DNA of 64,000 nucleotides from Thermotalea metallivorans (GCF_001562415.1 NZ_LOEE01000019.1:124001-188000); one strand, 5' to 3'. Shown: positions 34,152-42,586, counted from the stretch's first letter. Program-made: numbers and translations. The notes: generated by a model not told the origin, from the sequence alone.

Positions 34152-34637
34152 TCATTCCGGCAGCTTCCAGTACTTTTCCGACATGCCGGTGATGCTCACC
34201 TTCATGGGGATATTGATCTGGACAGGCGGCGCAAAGGACGGCTTGAAAAGGGTAAAGGCATAGCTGTCTGTCATCGTCACCGTAAAGGTATCCCGCAGTT
34301 GGATTTTTTGTCTTCCGTCGCAGTATTGGACATTCTCAACGGTCATTTCCGGCGACAGGCCGGTCTGCTCCTTCAGCCGGTAAAAAACGTCGTATGCGTT
34401 GTCCGATACCTGTCCCTCCAGCTCAACCACCCGGACAACACGGCGGCACATATGGTTCAGATTCAAATAAGCTGTGAATATGCTCAAAAAGGACATCACC
34501 GTGGCCATGAGCGTAATCACCACCAGCGTCTTGATAATCAGTTCGTAATAGGCGCTGCCCCTCCGATTAAAAAGCAGCTTTTTGAAAGGCGGAGGGGGAG
34601 AATTTCTCCCCCATATGCCCCGGTGCTTTCTGTTCAT
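34152..34637 (-). CDS. TadE-like / DUF4320 pilus protein
   Basis: 161-residue single-span protein. Charged N-terminus ending NRRGSAYYELI, then a membrane helix (KTLVVITLMATVMSFLSIF) and an extracellular beta-rich domain. Similar proteins in clostridial ICEs are called DUF4320. The GS-AYYE segment resembles the TadE processing region (G followed by E at +5). Confidence 0.75.
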   Translation of the reverse strand: MNRKHRGIWGRNSPPPPFKKLLFNRRGSAYYELIIKTLVVITLMATVMSFLSIFTAYLNLNHMCRRVVRVVELEGQVSDNAYDVFYRLKEQTGLSPEMTVENVQYCDGRQKIQLRDTFTVTMTDSYAFTLFKPSFAPPVQINIPMKVSITGMSEKYWKLPE

Positions 34638-34683
34638 CTGCTTGCACCTCCCACGTGAGCAGATATATCCGGCACGGATTCCA

Positions 34684-34893
34684 TCAGCTTAGCAAGCCGG
34701 TAATCTTTGTGACGATGTTGTTCCAGATAGTGGTGATTGAATCCTGATACAGCGTCATAAATACTGCACCCACAACTACAACGATCAGGACGACGATAAG
34801 CCAGCCGGTCATCTGGTCGCCGGATTTGCTTGCAAGAATCTTTCTTGCTTTCAGTCCCATCCTCTGCATTTTGTTTTTTAAAGCAGTCATCAT
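34684..34893 (-). CDS. Flp-type pilin subunit, copy 1
   Basis: 69-residue pilin-like peptide: basic leader (MMTALKNKMQRMGLKARKIL), SKSGDQMTG, one long hydrophobic helix (WLIVVLIVVVVGAVFMTLY) and a short polar tail. Start at 34893 behind GGAGG. About 80 percent alike at the DNA level to the gene at 34995, a tandem duplicate. The classic Flp Glu-Tyr pair is absent. Confidence 0.75.
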   Translation of the reverse strand: MMTALKNKMQRMGLKARKILASKSGDQMTGWLIVVLIVVVVGAVFMTLYQDSITTIWNNIVTKITGLLS

Positions 34894-34941
34894 AACAAAT
34901 ACCTCCATGTGATTTTTTAGATTTTTGGTTCAAAGTGAAAA

Positions 34942-34960
34942 GGGGAGAACGACTCTCCCC
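34942..34960 (-). terminator. Hairpin between the pilin copies
   Basis: GGGGAGA / TCTCCCC stem with a five-base loop and a short T run on the minus strand. Partial termination here would make the first pilin (34995) more abundant than the rest. Confidence 0.55.
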
Positions 34961-34994
34961 CTTGTTGCCATAGCCTTTTCGGCTGCAAGAATTG

Positions 34995-35192
34995 TTAGCT
35001 CAAAAGGCTGGTGATTTTGGTGACAATGCTGTTCCAGATGCTGGTGATGGAACCCTGGTACAGTGTCATGAACACAGCTCCCACCACTACGACAACCAGC
35101 ACGACAATGAGCCAGCCAGTCATCTGGTCGCCGGACTTGCTGTTAAGAAGTCCTCTGGCGCTTGAAAGCGCATTTGCGATTCTTTTCTTCAT
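34995..35192 (-). CDS. Flp-type pilin subunit, copy 2 (promoter-proximal)
   Basis: 65-residue pilin-like peptide from the ATG at 35192 (MKKRIANALSSARGLLNSKSGDQMTG), behind AAAGGAG. Same design as copy 1: leader, SGDQMTG, hydrophobic helix, polar tail. As the copy nearest the upstream genes and followed by a hairpin, it may be the major pilin. Confidence 0.75.
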   Translation of the reverse strand: MKKRIANALSSARGLLNSKSGDQMTGWLIVVLVVVVVGAVFMTLYQGSITSIWNSIVTKITSLLS

Positions 35193-35306
35193 GGAATTTT
35201 CTCTCCTTTCTCCGGTGATTTGGATTGCGGTTGTTCTGTTTTGCATGGTAATACCTCCTGAAAATTGTATTTGAAAAGGGTTGCCCCGTTTTCACGTTAA
35301 TTGCCG

Positions 35307-35430
35307 GCCAAAAGGCCAGAAGCGAAAAGTACAAGGCACACAAGGCGGAAAGCCCGGAGCATACTTCCTGTATGTGAGGACTTTCCGACCGCAGTGCAAC
35401 GCAGTAATTCGATGCTTATCGCCTTTTGGC
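35307..35430. repeat. 124-nt palindromic structured element between tadC and flp
   Basis: Outer arms GCCAAAAGGC (35307-35316) and GCCTTTTGGC (35421-35430) are exact inverted complements. Inside, GCGGAAAG and CTTTCCG pair near 35343 and 35383, around a smaller GCATAC / GTATGT hairpin. The element begins next to the tadC stop codon. It could be an RNA structure controlling pilin expression or a mobile palindromic repeat. Confidence 0.55.
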
Positions 35431-35431
35431 A

Positions 35432-36337
35432 TTAAAAAAGGCCCCCCATGGACCGTATCAGGTGGGAGCCGATGACGTAGAGCAGGGTGGCCAGGGTTAC
35501 GGCCACCAAAGGGATGGATGCGATTTTAACCTTGCGGGGCAGCTTATTTAGTTTTTTCTTTAAGGCTTCCTTTGCCTTGATGTCCATATCCCGGGCAAGG
35601 TATGCCAATGCTTCTCCTTGATGCTCGCCCCGATATAATCCGATAAGGGCATTGACTAAAAAGGACACCTCCGTAAGGCCGATGCGTTCATTGAAATTCC
35701 GAAGGGCGGTTTCAATATCCTTGGCCTTCATCTCCATGACCAAAACCGCGACATCGTAGCGGAACACATCGCTTGCAACCATTAGGTAATCCTCGAATAT
35801 TTGGATCAAGTCCACCTGCACGATGGTTTTTGGGCTGCCTTCCCGGATATCGTCCAGCTTATATAGGATGGAACGGACAAAGCCTGGAAGCTCCGCTTCT
35901 ATGAAGGCCTTTTTCGTTTTTAATTTATCCTTGAAGTCGGTCGTAAAATGGAAATAGACCACAATGGAAAAAATGAGAATGACGGGTGCGATGTTTGTTG
36001 CCCCGATTGCCAAAAGCGGAACCAGGAGCAGCAGGGTGAAGGCGGCGCAGATGAGCGCCCTGGCTTGATATTCCCTTGGTGTGAGGTCAAGCCCTCCGCG
36101 CCTTATCATGGATGCCAGCTTCGCTTCCTTTGCCGGGTCAAGCCTGATCCAGCGGGATACCGGCTTGACAAGGGGCATGACAAAGCAGTTTAAGATTTTT
36201 TCGCCTGCTTTCTCCTTTTCCGTCTGCAGGTTTTTGATATTTTTCTTCATGCTCAGCTTCGGGATTTTAAGCAGTTGCCTGCAAATTAAAAACCCTGCCG
36301 CAGTCAGCAGGACAAAGACAATGATCTGATAAAACAA
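35432..36337 (-). CDS. TadC-type pilus platform protein
   Basis: 301-residue membrane protein with the GspF/TadC layout: a membrane helix at the start (FVLLTAAGFLICRQLL), two central helices (ICAAFTLLLLVPLLAIG, NIAPVILIFSIVVYF) and one at the end (VAVTLATLLYVIGSHLI). Initiates at a TTG after AGGAGG. It pairs with the TadB-like protein encoded just upstream. Confidence 0.8.
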   Translation of the reverse strand: MFYQIIVFVLLTAAGFLICRQLLKIPKLSMKKNIKNLQTEKEKAGEKILNCFVMPLVKPVSRWIRLDPAKEAKLASMIRRGGLDLTPREYQARALICAAFTLLLLVPLLAIGATNIAPVILIFSIVVYFHFTTDFKDKLKTKKAFIEAELPGFVRSILYKLDDIREGSPKTIVQVDLIQIFEDYLMVASDVFRYDVAVLVMEMKAKDIETALRNFNERIGLTEVSFLVNALIGLYRGEHQGEALAYLARDMDIKAKEALKKKLNKLPRKVKIASIPLVAVTLATLLYVIGSHLIRSMGGLF

Positions 36338-36348
36338 ATTGGAACCTC

Positions 36349-37260
36349 CTATCTGTTAACGGGTTTGGTAATCTTCATCACATAAAATGCCGTGGCAAGG
36401 GCGGTCAGCAGCATAATGACGATCAAGAGCTTCCCGATGGTGGTTTGTGTCAGAATGGAAAACCATTCGGCGTTGGAAAAGCGCATCATGGGAATGACGG
36501 AAAACATCAGCCCCGCCGTCAGCAGGTAATCCCGCCAGACCCGGACCATCATGCCGTCGCTTTCAATCTGCATGGACTTTGCATCGTTCATGGCTTTGAT
36601 AATGGGAAACAAAGCGAATTTCAGCCGCCGGTCGTGGTAGCATAGGATGAGCATTTTCACCCACTCGGCAAAATACCGGTTTTTTATCTTTGCCGACAGG
36701 CGGTACAGTCCGTGCTCCACATTGGGGTTGATGAGACGTATTTCCGATACAAATTCGTCAAAGGGCGTAGGGGTTCTCAGATGAACCGGAATGTACCGGT
36801 TTTTTTCCTCCACATAGGTTTCCACGGCTTTGATGATGTCGTCGCACCCTGCATAGGCATTGGCGATGATGGACATGGTGTTTTCCAGCCCCTCGATTTC
36901 CTCCCGCGCGGCTGTGGCGCTTTTTACGGTCAGGTAGAAGAATGGGGCGGGGGTCAGGCATACCGACACGACTGCCGCCAGTTCGGCACTGTTAAACAGC
37001 ATAAGCCCTGCCAGAAATCCGCCTGCCGCTGATGTGCCCGTCATAACAAGGTATTTCTTCTGCGTGCATCCGGTCTGCCGGAACAGGGTTTGAAACCGGA
37101 TGGCGATCCGCTCGGTAATTTTCAGCTTTGTCCCCGTCAGATGCAGGCGGCGCTTTTTCAGCGGGTTTTGCTCCGTCGCAAAGGGGTTTAGTCCCAACAG
37201 TAGGAAAAGCGACAGGCTGATGAGAGCGAATACAAGGATAAGGGATATTTGAATGTTCAT
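36349..37260 (-). CDS. TadB-type pilus platform protein
   Basis: 303-residue membrane protein of the same fold as TadC: N-terminal helix (ILVFALISLSLFLLLGL), a central pair near residues 80-115, and C-terminal helices (LIVIMLLTALATAFYV). ATG at 37260 overlaps the TGA of the cpaF gene, so translation is coupled. Confidence 0.8.
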   Translation of the reverse strand: MNIQISLILVFALISLSLFLLLGLNPFATEQNPLKKRRLHLTGTKLKITERIAIRFQTLFRQTGCTQKKYLVMTGTSAAGGFLAGLMLFNSAELAAVVSVCLTPAPFFYLTVKSATAAREEIEGLENTMSIIANAYAGCDDIIKAVETYVEEKNRYIPVHLRTPTPFDEFVSEIRLINPNVEHGLYRLSAKIKNRYFAEWVKMLILCYHDRRLKFALFPIIKAMNDAKSMQIESDGMMVRVWRDYLLTAGLMFSVIPMMRFSNAEWFSILTQTTIGKLLIVIMLLTALATAFYVMKITKPVNR

Positions 37261-38666
37261 TTCCAACCTCCTTCCGGCCTGTATCCGCTGCCCGCAAAAC
37301 GGCGGATCTCTGTCAGTTCAACGCCATTGACCAGCAGCCGCTCGGCAAGGGCGGGGGAGATGTTTCCCACACGCCGATGGCTTCCCACGACCTTTGCAAT
37401 CCTTCCGGCCTCATCCCTCTTATAATGGTCAACCTCATATTTGAAAAGGGTATTGCCGATGACTTCGCCGTCCTTTACCCCGGTGGCTTCAAAGATTTCC
37501 ATGTACTTGCGGGACTTGTCGGGAAGCTGCATTTTGAAAAGCATGATGGGAAAGGCTTCTACGATGTTTTTCAGGAGCCTTTCCTCCGACAGGGAAGTCC
37601 CTGCTTCCAGGCACATGGTCAGGATTCTGTCATAAGCGGATCTGGCGCTGTTGGCGTGCAGCGTGCTGACGATGGTGTGCCCCGTCCGTCCGGCCTCCTG
37701 CACCGTCAGCGCTTCTTTGCCGCGCATTTCGGCGGGAACAAGGACGGTGGGATGAAGCCGCAGGGAGAGCTTCAACAAATCCAGCATGGTGACGGGGTTG
37801 GGTTCTTCTTTTGTGAGAAGGTGGATCACGTCGTTGACCATAACGCCGTTTTCGTCGAACTGTGCCAGTGACAATTCGCGGGTGTCCTCAATGGTGACGA
37901 TGCGCTTGTCCCGGGATACGCAGCTTAAAATGTATCCCATGTCGGAGGTTTTTCCGCTGCCGGTGGCTCCGGCAATGGCCACCGATACGCCATTGTTGAC
38001 GCAGAGGGTGAGAAAGTCCAGTTCCTCCGCCGTGGCCGTATCCCATCCGATGAGGTTTTCCCTGGTGATGTAGGAGGGCTTCTGCTTTCTGACCGAAGCG
38101 ATGGCCCCGGCATCAGGGTCGACGCATGGTTCAATGGCTCCCGACATGCGGATGCCCCGCGCAATAAAGCTATCCCCAATGGGCTTGGAGCCGTCCAGAA
38201 TGACATTCCCGAAGCGGCTCATTTTCTTGGTGATGTTGGCGCAAGCCTCCGAGCTGCCGAAGGTGTTTGACAGCCTCACCTTTTTGTCCTTGTACAGCAC
38301 CCAGATGCCGTTATAACCGTTAACATTGATTTCCTCCACGTCACTGTCCTGGAGGTAGGGGGATAAAAGTCCCAGGCCGGCCATATCGTCGTAGATCATA
38401 TCCACCAGCTCGGAGATGTTTTGGATGCCCTTTGCTACCATATGCTCGCTGTTCAGGTAGCGCATGATCAGGTCCTTGAGCTTTCCCTCCGCTTCCTCCG
38501 AATACAGCACCTGTGCCAGTTCCGCGGAGTGGTTTTTTGCGATGATCCGTTGCAGCTTATCCAGTATTTCGCCGTAGTCCTGGGCTTCCAGGTTGCTTTC
38601 TCCGCTATCGGAACGCCGCTTGTTGGCCCGGTATATCAACTCATTAACAGAAAACCTGTTGTTCAC
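37257..38666 (-). CDS. CpaF/TadA-type pilus assembly ATPase
   Basis: 469-residue secretion ATPase. Walker A GATGSGKT near residue 232, followed by TIEDTRELSL and the VPAEMRGKEAL box, then GHTIVSTLHANSA. This matches the CpaF/TadA family rather than VirB11, and it is flanked by tadZ- and tadB-like genes. GTG start overlaps the stop of the preceding gene. Confidence 0.93.
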   Translation of the reverse strand: MNNRFSVNELIYRANKRRSDSGESNLEAQDYGEILDKLQRIIAKNHSAELAQVLYSEEAEGKLKDLIMRYLNSEHMVAKGIQNISELVDMIYDDMAGLGLLSPYLQDSDVEEINVNGYNGIWVLYKDKKVRLSNTFGSSEACANITKKMSRFGNVILDGSKPIGDSFIARGIRMSGAIEPCVDPDAGAIASVRKQKPSYITRENLIGWDTATAEELDFLTLCVNNGVSVAIAGATGSGKTSDMGYILSCVSRDKRIVTIEDTRELSLAQFDENGVMVNDVIHLLTKEEPNPVTMLDLLKLSLRLHPTVLVPAEMRGKEALTVQEAGRTGHTIVSTLHANSARSAYDRILTMCLEAGTSLSEERLLKNIVEAFPIMLFKMQLPDKSRKYMEIFEATGVKDGEVIGNTLFKYEVDHYKRDEAGRIAKVVGSHRRVGNISPALAERLLVNGVELTEIRRFAGSGYRPEGGWK

Positions 38667-39400
38667 GATGCTTCACCTCCGCAGATCCCCTTTGCTATTT
38701 GCTCCAATACCTTGCCGTAGCGCCTGCAGGTTCTGTCGTGAAAGAAATAAATTGGCGTTCCGGCATTTTCCAGCTCGCCCGCCCGTTTTACATAGGGCAG
38801 ATCATAGGCAAAGGGAAGTCCCATCATGCTCCGATAGGTCTTGTCGTCAAACTCGCCGTTGGGAAGCTGCAGGATATGAATCTGCTTCTCCGCAATATGC
38901 AGCTCCCGCACAAAATCCGAAACGCCTTCATGCCACATTTGCGCCGCTATGGACGGCTTATGCAGGGTATATATCCTGTCAGCCAGCCAGAGGCCGACGC
39001 CGGATATCGGATTGGTCGCCTCCGCGGCTCCATCCACGATGAGAATGTCGAAAACAAAAGCTGCGGCATTCATCATCCGTTCCGCTTCCCGGAGAGTCAC
39101 CGTATCGCAGAGAAGACCGGTATAATGGGTGGGTGCGGACAGGAAAAACAAGTTTTTGCTTTCCGCATATTCCGTAAATTTTTCTCCGATGTTGGGATTA
39201 TCCTCATTCAGGGCGTGAAACAGGCCCTTTTGGGGAGGAACGCTCTGGCCGAAAAAGACTTGCAGGTCCCCGTGGGTCAGGTTGGAGGATATGAGGCCCA
39301 CCAGGCGGTCGCTTGTGGACAGGGCGCAGGCCAGATTCACCGCAAAGGTGGTTTTCCCGCTGTTGCTGCCGCCCCATACAGCTATGATTCTACCGCTCAC
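38663..39400 (-). CDS. CpaE/TadZ-like P-loop protein
   Basis: 245-residue SIMIBI-class ATPase. P-loop WGGSNSGKTTFAVNLACAL at residues about 9-26, near the very start, so the receiver-like N-terminal domain of classical CpaE is absent. TadZ proteins position the pilus machine. GTG start; overlaps both neighbours by a few bases. Confidence 0.8.
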   Translation of the reverse strand: MSGRIIAVWGGSNSGKTTFAVNLACALSTSDRLVGLISSNLTHGDLQVFFGQSVPPQKGLFHALNEDNPNIGEKFTEYAESKNLFFLSAPTHYTGLLCDTVTLREAERMMNAAAFVFDILIVDGAAEATNPISGVGLWLADRIYTLHKPSIAAQMWHEGVSDFVRELHIAEKQIHILQLPNGEFDDKTYRSMMGLPFAYDLPYVKRAGELENAGTPIYFFHDRTCRRYGKVLEQIAKGICGGEAS

Positions 39401-40100
39401 GGCTTACACCCCTTTTCTCAAAGATCAGGTGCAGCTTGCCAGTGTATTCGGCTTCGATTAGCTTTTCTGCCTGTGCTTCGGTAGCAACCAGGGTTACAGC
39501 CCTGGGAACGGGGTCACTGGAGGAAGATTGACTTTCCTTTTGCTGTTTCCGCATTTCAGCAGTGCTCTGTGTGCGGGCATTTTCTACGCTGTAAACCTCC
39601 AGCTCCTTTAATTCGGGATAAATAATAACCTGCGGGGAAGCGTCCTGGCCGTTGGATGCCTTCTGCATAAACACGGATACCGTCACAATGTCCCCGCTTT
39701 GCAGATGGGAGGAAAGCCCCGCTGCAATGCTCAAAACGCTCACGGTAACAAGGCGCTGATTATTCCTGGCGATGCGGTCCAGAATTTCATCTGCAACAAA
39801 ATTTCCGAGCTTCTTGGAAAAGAAATAATCCCCCCTGGAAATGTCGGTCTGCGCGATTTTCCCGACAATTTGGGTCTTGTCGTTGATGACACCTTCCGGC
39901 AGGCCCAGCTTTCCAACTTCCACCTCGGCAAGCTGTTTATCCTCTATCCTGGTTCCCGCGGGGATGTCCTCTGCTGCCCGCAGCACCATGACGGTTGCGT
40001 CCTTGTTCTCGTAAAACCTTGGCAGAAGCACAAAGGAAACGACTGCTGCAGCAATGATGCAGAGGGCGCTTAGAAATATCCGGTTTTTCAATATTTTCAA
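39390..40100 (-). CDS. CpaB/RcpC-like SAF-domain protein
   Basis: 236-residue membrane-anchored protein: N-terminal helix (IFLSALCIIAAAVVSFVLL), then a SAF domain (RAAEDIPAGTRIEDKQLAEVEVGKLG) and a beta-rich C-terminal part. First gene of the pilus operon. Starts at a TTG after GGAAGGAGG. Confidence 0.85.
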   Translation of the reverse strand: MKILKNRIFLSALCIIAAAVVSFVLLPRFYENKDATVMVLRAAEDIPAGTRIEDKQLAEVEVGKLGLPEGVINDKTQIVGKIAQTDISRGDYFFSKKLGNFVADEILDRIARNNQRLVTVSVLSIAAGLSSHLQSGDIVTVSVFMQKASNGQDASPQVIIYPELKELEVYSVENARTQSTAEMRKQQKESQSSSSDPVPRAVTLVATEAQAEKLIEAEYTGKLHLIFEKRGVSRER

Positions 40101-40167
40101 ACTGTTCTATGCCTCCTTCCGTTGTGATGAATTAAAAAAGCTCCCTGTGTTTTCACAAAGAGCATCA

Positions 40168-40326
40168 TTACGGACCGAAAAAGAAAGGCGGGTGGGTTTC
40201 CTGCTTTTCGTTCTTTCTCCCTGCGGCAGGCCCATTGCTTTCATCCCTTGCTGTTTTACGGCTGATATGGATTCGCCGGATCAGGGTACGAAAGACTTTC
40301 GGTTTCTTTTGGGCTGTCTGTTTCAT
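40168..40326 (-). CDS. 52-residue basic hypothetical protein
   Basis: Short frame starting MKQTAQKKPKVFRTLIRRIH after AAAGGAGC, ending PPFFFGP. Strongly basic, possibly nucleic-acid binding. No family recognised. The ribosome binding site and its position between partition and pilus genes support it. Confidence 0.5.
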   Translation of the reverse strand: MKQTAQKKPKVFRTLIRRIHISRKTARDESNGPAAGRKNEKQETHPPFFFGP

Positions 40327-40500
40327 AAAGAGCTCCTTTCTACATGAATTTTGCGGTATTACCTGCCGAAAGGCAGAAATATTTCTTTTTCGGCCGGTAA
40401 ATTTTCAGGGGAGGGGTGTGGGGAGGGGGAAACCGCAAAGCCGCTGTGCAACGCCTGCAGGCAAATGGACAGACTACCCCCTTGGTGTAAAATCACCTCG

Positions 40501-40674
40501 TTAATCATCAGGGATGACACACTTTTCTTTGCTGCATTTTCCACTATGCTTGTCAAAGTACCGACATTGCGCACAATCATCCTCTCTCACTGGTTTAACA
40601 GGCTCGCGGTCATGCTTCGGCTTTTCCTGCATCATGCGCTCGTATGTGCGCAGCCGCCCTTCCGTAAAGTACAT
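40501..40674 (-). CDS. 57-residue cysteine-rich small protein
   Basis: Starts MYFTEGRLRTYERMMQ after AAGGAGG. Four cysteines spaced as CAQC and CSKEKC suggest a small zinc-binding knuckle. Found between ParB and the pilus operon; small proteins of this kind are common in ICEs but have no known role. Confidence 0.6.
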   Translation of the reverse strand: MYFTEGRLRTYERMMQEKPKHDREPVKPVREDDCAQCRYFDKHSGKCSKEKCVIPDD

Positions 40675-40758
40675 GGAAGCACCTCCTTAAAAAAGGGCAT
40701 AAAAAAAGCTCTCATTCATTTGAAAGCTTACTTAGCATACAGTGTCGTCGCATCCTTT

Positions 40759-41700
40759 TTATCGTTCTTGCTCTTTTTGCCGCTTCCTGTACCAGCTTTC
40801 AAGCAATTGGACAATCAAATCCTCTTTTTGCTTTTCGGTGAAGTTCTTGGGAAAAAAGCGGTCGATGCGATCACGCCGGATTTGGAATTTTTCTTTTTGG
40901 TTTGGTTTTTCTTCCGTGAGAATGGAAAAGATGACATCCACATTCAGTCTGCCGTCCTGACTGAGCTTTTTCATCCTCTGCGCCTGTGCTAAAGACGGGG
41001 TGCAGTCCTCCGACTGCATGGTATTGTATAGGTCCTGCTGTTCCTTTTCGGCTAAGTATGAGATTTCCACCGCAGGATTAAAAGCAATCTGCTTTTCGTC
41101 CACCATCTCAAGAATAGGCGGTATGAGTTCGGTTAAGCGGATATATCGGAATATCTGATTTTTGCTTTCTCCCATTTGCTCTGCTAAAATCTCACTTGAT
41201 TTTTTACCGTCCAACTTGTTCCCAACTTGGGAACAAGTTAAATCCGTCCGCTGTCCTTGCCTGTTCATAGCTTCGAGCTTCATCTTATAGGCAAAGGCTT
41301 TTTCGCTCGGCAGAATACTTTCACGTTGCAGATTGCTGTCAACCATGATGATTGTGGCCTCATCATCGTCCAGTTCACGGACAATGCAGGGCATGGTTTC
41401 TTTGCCTGCAAGCTCACTTGCTTTTTTACGGCGGTGTCCTGCAACCATTTCATAACCGCCGTCCGGTTTGGGACGCACAAGTGCAGGGACTAAAACGCCG
41501 TACTGCTTTACGCTGTCGGCCATTTCCAACATGGCTTCATCCGCTTTCACCTTAAAAGGATGATTGGGGAAATCGCTGATTTCCGACAGGGGAATATCCA
41601 GCACCTTTTCCCGCTGACTATCGGCGCGGCTTTCCTCCGTGGAAAACAATTCATCTACTGAGGTTAGTTTGATGCTGTCTCTTGTGCTGCTTTTCGCCAA
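40759..41700 (-). CDS. parB: ParB-family partition protein
   Basis: 313-residue ParB/Spo0J-type DNA-binding protein. The ParB N-terminal domain is clear (IPLSEISDFPNHPFKVKADEAMLEMADSVK; MVAGHRRKKASELAGK, the CTP-binding box), followed by an HTH region near SSEILAEQMGESKNQIFRYIR. Starts at a TTG behind AAGGAGG, overlapping parA by 50 bases. A 27-bp palindrome lies inside the HTH-coding part. In ICEs such a pair helps keep the excised circle or regulates the element. Confidence 0.93.
   Translation of the reverse strand: MAKSSTRDSIKLTSVDELFSTEESRADSQREKVLDIPLSEISDFPNHPFKVKADEAMLEMADSVKQYGVLVPALVRPKPDGGYEMVAGHRRKKASELAGKETMPCIVRELDDDEATIIMVDSNLQRESILPSEKAFAYKMKLEAMNRQGQRTDLTCSQVGNKLDGKKSSEILAEQMGESKNQIFRYIRLTELIPPILEMVDEKQIAFNPAVEISYLAEKEQQDLYNTMQSEDCTPSLAQAQRMKKLSQDGRLNVDVIFSILTEEKPNQKEKFQIRRDRIDRFFPKNFTEKQKEDLIVQLLESWYRKRQKEQER
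41213..41239. promoter_or_regulatory. Near-perfect 27-bp palindrome inside parB (parS-like)
   Basis: Arms of 13 bases (AACTTGTTCCCAA and its exact inverse) around one central base, within parB coding sequence. Canonical parS begins TGTT and ends AACA, as this site does, but the centre differs. Likely binding site of ParB itself. Confidence 0.55.
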
Positions 41701-42475
41701 TGTCCAGCACCTCCTTTGTAAAGGCTTCGTAGGCTCTGGCGGCTATTCCGTGCGGATCGAACGCATAGATGCTTTTTCCTTGCGCGCTTGTTTCAGCCGC
41801 TCGGATGGATAGAGGGATTTCCGTTTGAAAAATCCGCAGCTTGTCGCCGTAGTCCCGCCGCAGGACAAAGGAAATATCCTTTGCAAAGTTGGTTCGGTTA
41901 TCCACCATTGTTAACAGAACACCGTCAATAGTCAGCCTGGGATTGATTTGCCTTCTTACACGGGCAATGGTTTGCAAAAGCTGCGTCATTCCTTTGGCGG
42001 GCAGGTAATGGGCCTGCACGGGAATAATCACGCTGTCCGCAGTGGCAAGGGCATTGATGGTCATCATGCCAAGAGAGGGCATACAGTCGATCAGCACATA
42101 ATCATATTTGTCTTTGACAGAGTTGATATATGACCGAAGTACCGTTTCCCGGCTCATGGTGTTGACCAATGATACCTCAATGGCAGACAGCTCAATGTTG
42201 CCCGGCATCAGGTCAACGCCTTCCGCATGGTGAAGGATACCCTCATCAGACTCATACGGCTCCTCCATAATGGTTTTGGTCATGATGGTAGCCAGCGAAA
42301 CGGGCAGATTGTCCGGCTCCTGATAGCCCAATGAATCCGTAAGGTTTCCCTGCGCGTCCGCGTCCACCAGCAGTACCTTATTACCCTGTGCCGCAAGGCC
42401 GATGCCGAGATTGACCGCAGTCGTTGTTTTCCCTGTGCCGCCCTTTTGGTTCGCTAAAGTGATTACTTTTGACAC
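41651..42475 (-). CDS. parA: ParA-family partition ATPase
   Basis: 274-residue Soj/ParA ATPase. Deviant Walker A KGGTGKTTTAVN at residues 10-21, DADAQGNLTDSLG near 40, and YVLIDCMPSLG near 126. No N-terminal HTH, so a small type ParA. GTG start after AGGAGG. First gene of the parAB pair. Confidence 0.95.
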   Translation of the reverse strand: MSKVITLANQKGGTGKTTTAVNLGIGLAAQGNKVLLVDADAQGNLTDSLGYQEPDNLPVSLATIMTKTIMEEPYESDEGILHHAEGVDLMPGNIELSAIEVSLVNTMSRETVLRSYINSVKDKYDYVLIDCMPSLGMMTINALATADSVIIPVQAHYLPAKGMTQLLQTIARVRRQINPRLTIDGVLLTMVDNRTNFAKDISFVLRRDYGDKLRIFQTEIPLSIRAAETSAQGKSIYAFDPHGIAARAYEAFTKEVLDIGEKQHKRQHQTNLSR

Positions 42476-42497
42476 TTGAAATTCCTCCTTTCACGCA

Positions 42498-42541
42498 AAA
42501 AGCCGCTTGCTCTATTGGGAAATAAAGCAAACGGCTTTTAT
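42498..42541 (-). terminator. Hairpin upstream of parA
   Basis: Long stem AAAAGCCGTTTGCT / AGCAAGCGGCTTTT on the minus strand with a T run after it, located between the radical SAM gene and parA. It insulates parAB from the accessory operon. Confidence 0.55.
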
Positions 42542-42556
42542 TTGTTTTACATAATA

Positions 42557-42586
42557 AAAAAAGAACATAGGCTTGAAACCTATGTC
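42557..42586 (-). terminator. Terminator of the HerA-NurA operon
   Basis: ACATAGG / CCTATGT stem followed on the minus strand by TTCTTTTTTT. It lies about 30 bp after the radical SAM stop and ends the five-gene operon. Confidence 0.75.

Noticed and set aside
37257-38666. CpaF-type ATPase as a VirB11 component of the conjugation channel
   Set aside because: Neighbours are TadZ-, TadB- and TadC-like genes, and Gram-positive conjugation channels generally lack VirB11.
40359-40580. 73-residue minus-strand frame
   Set aside because: Overlaps the well-supported 57-residue Cys-rich gene in another frame and continues into a Pro/Ser-rich chance tail.
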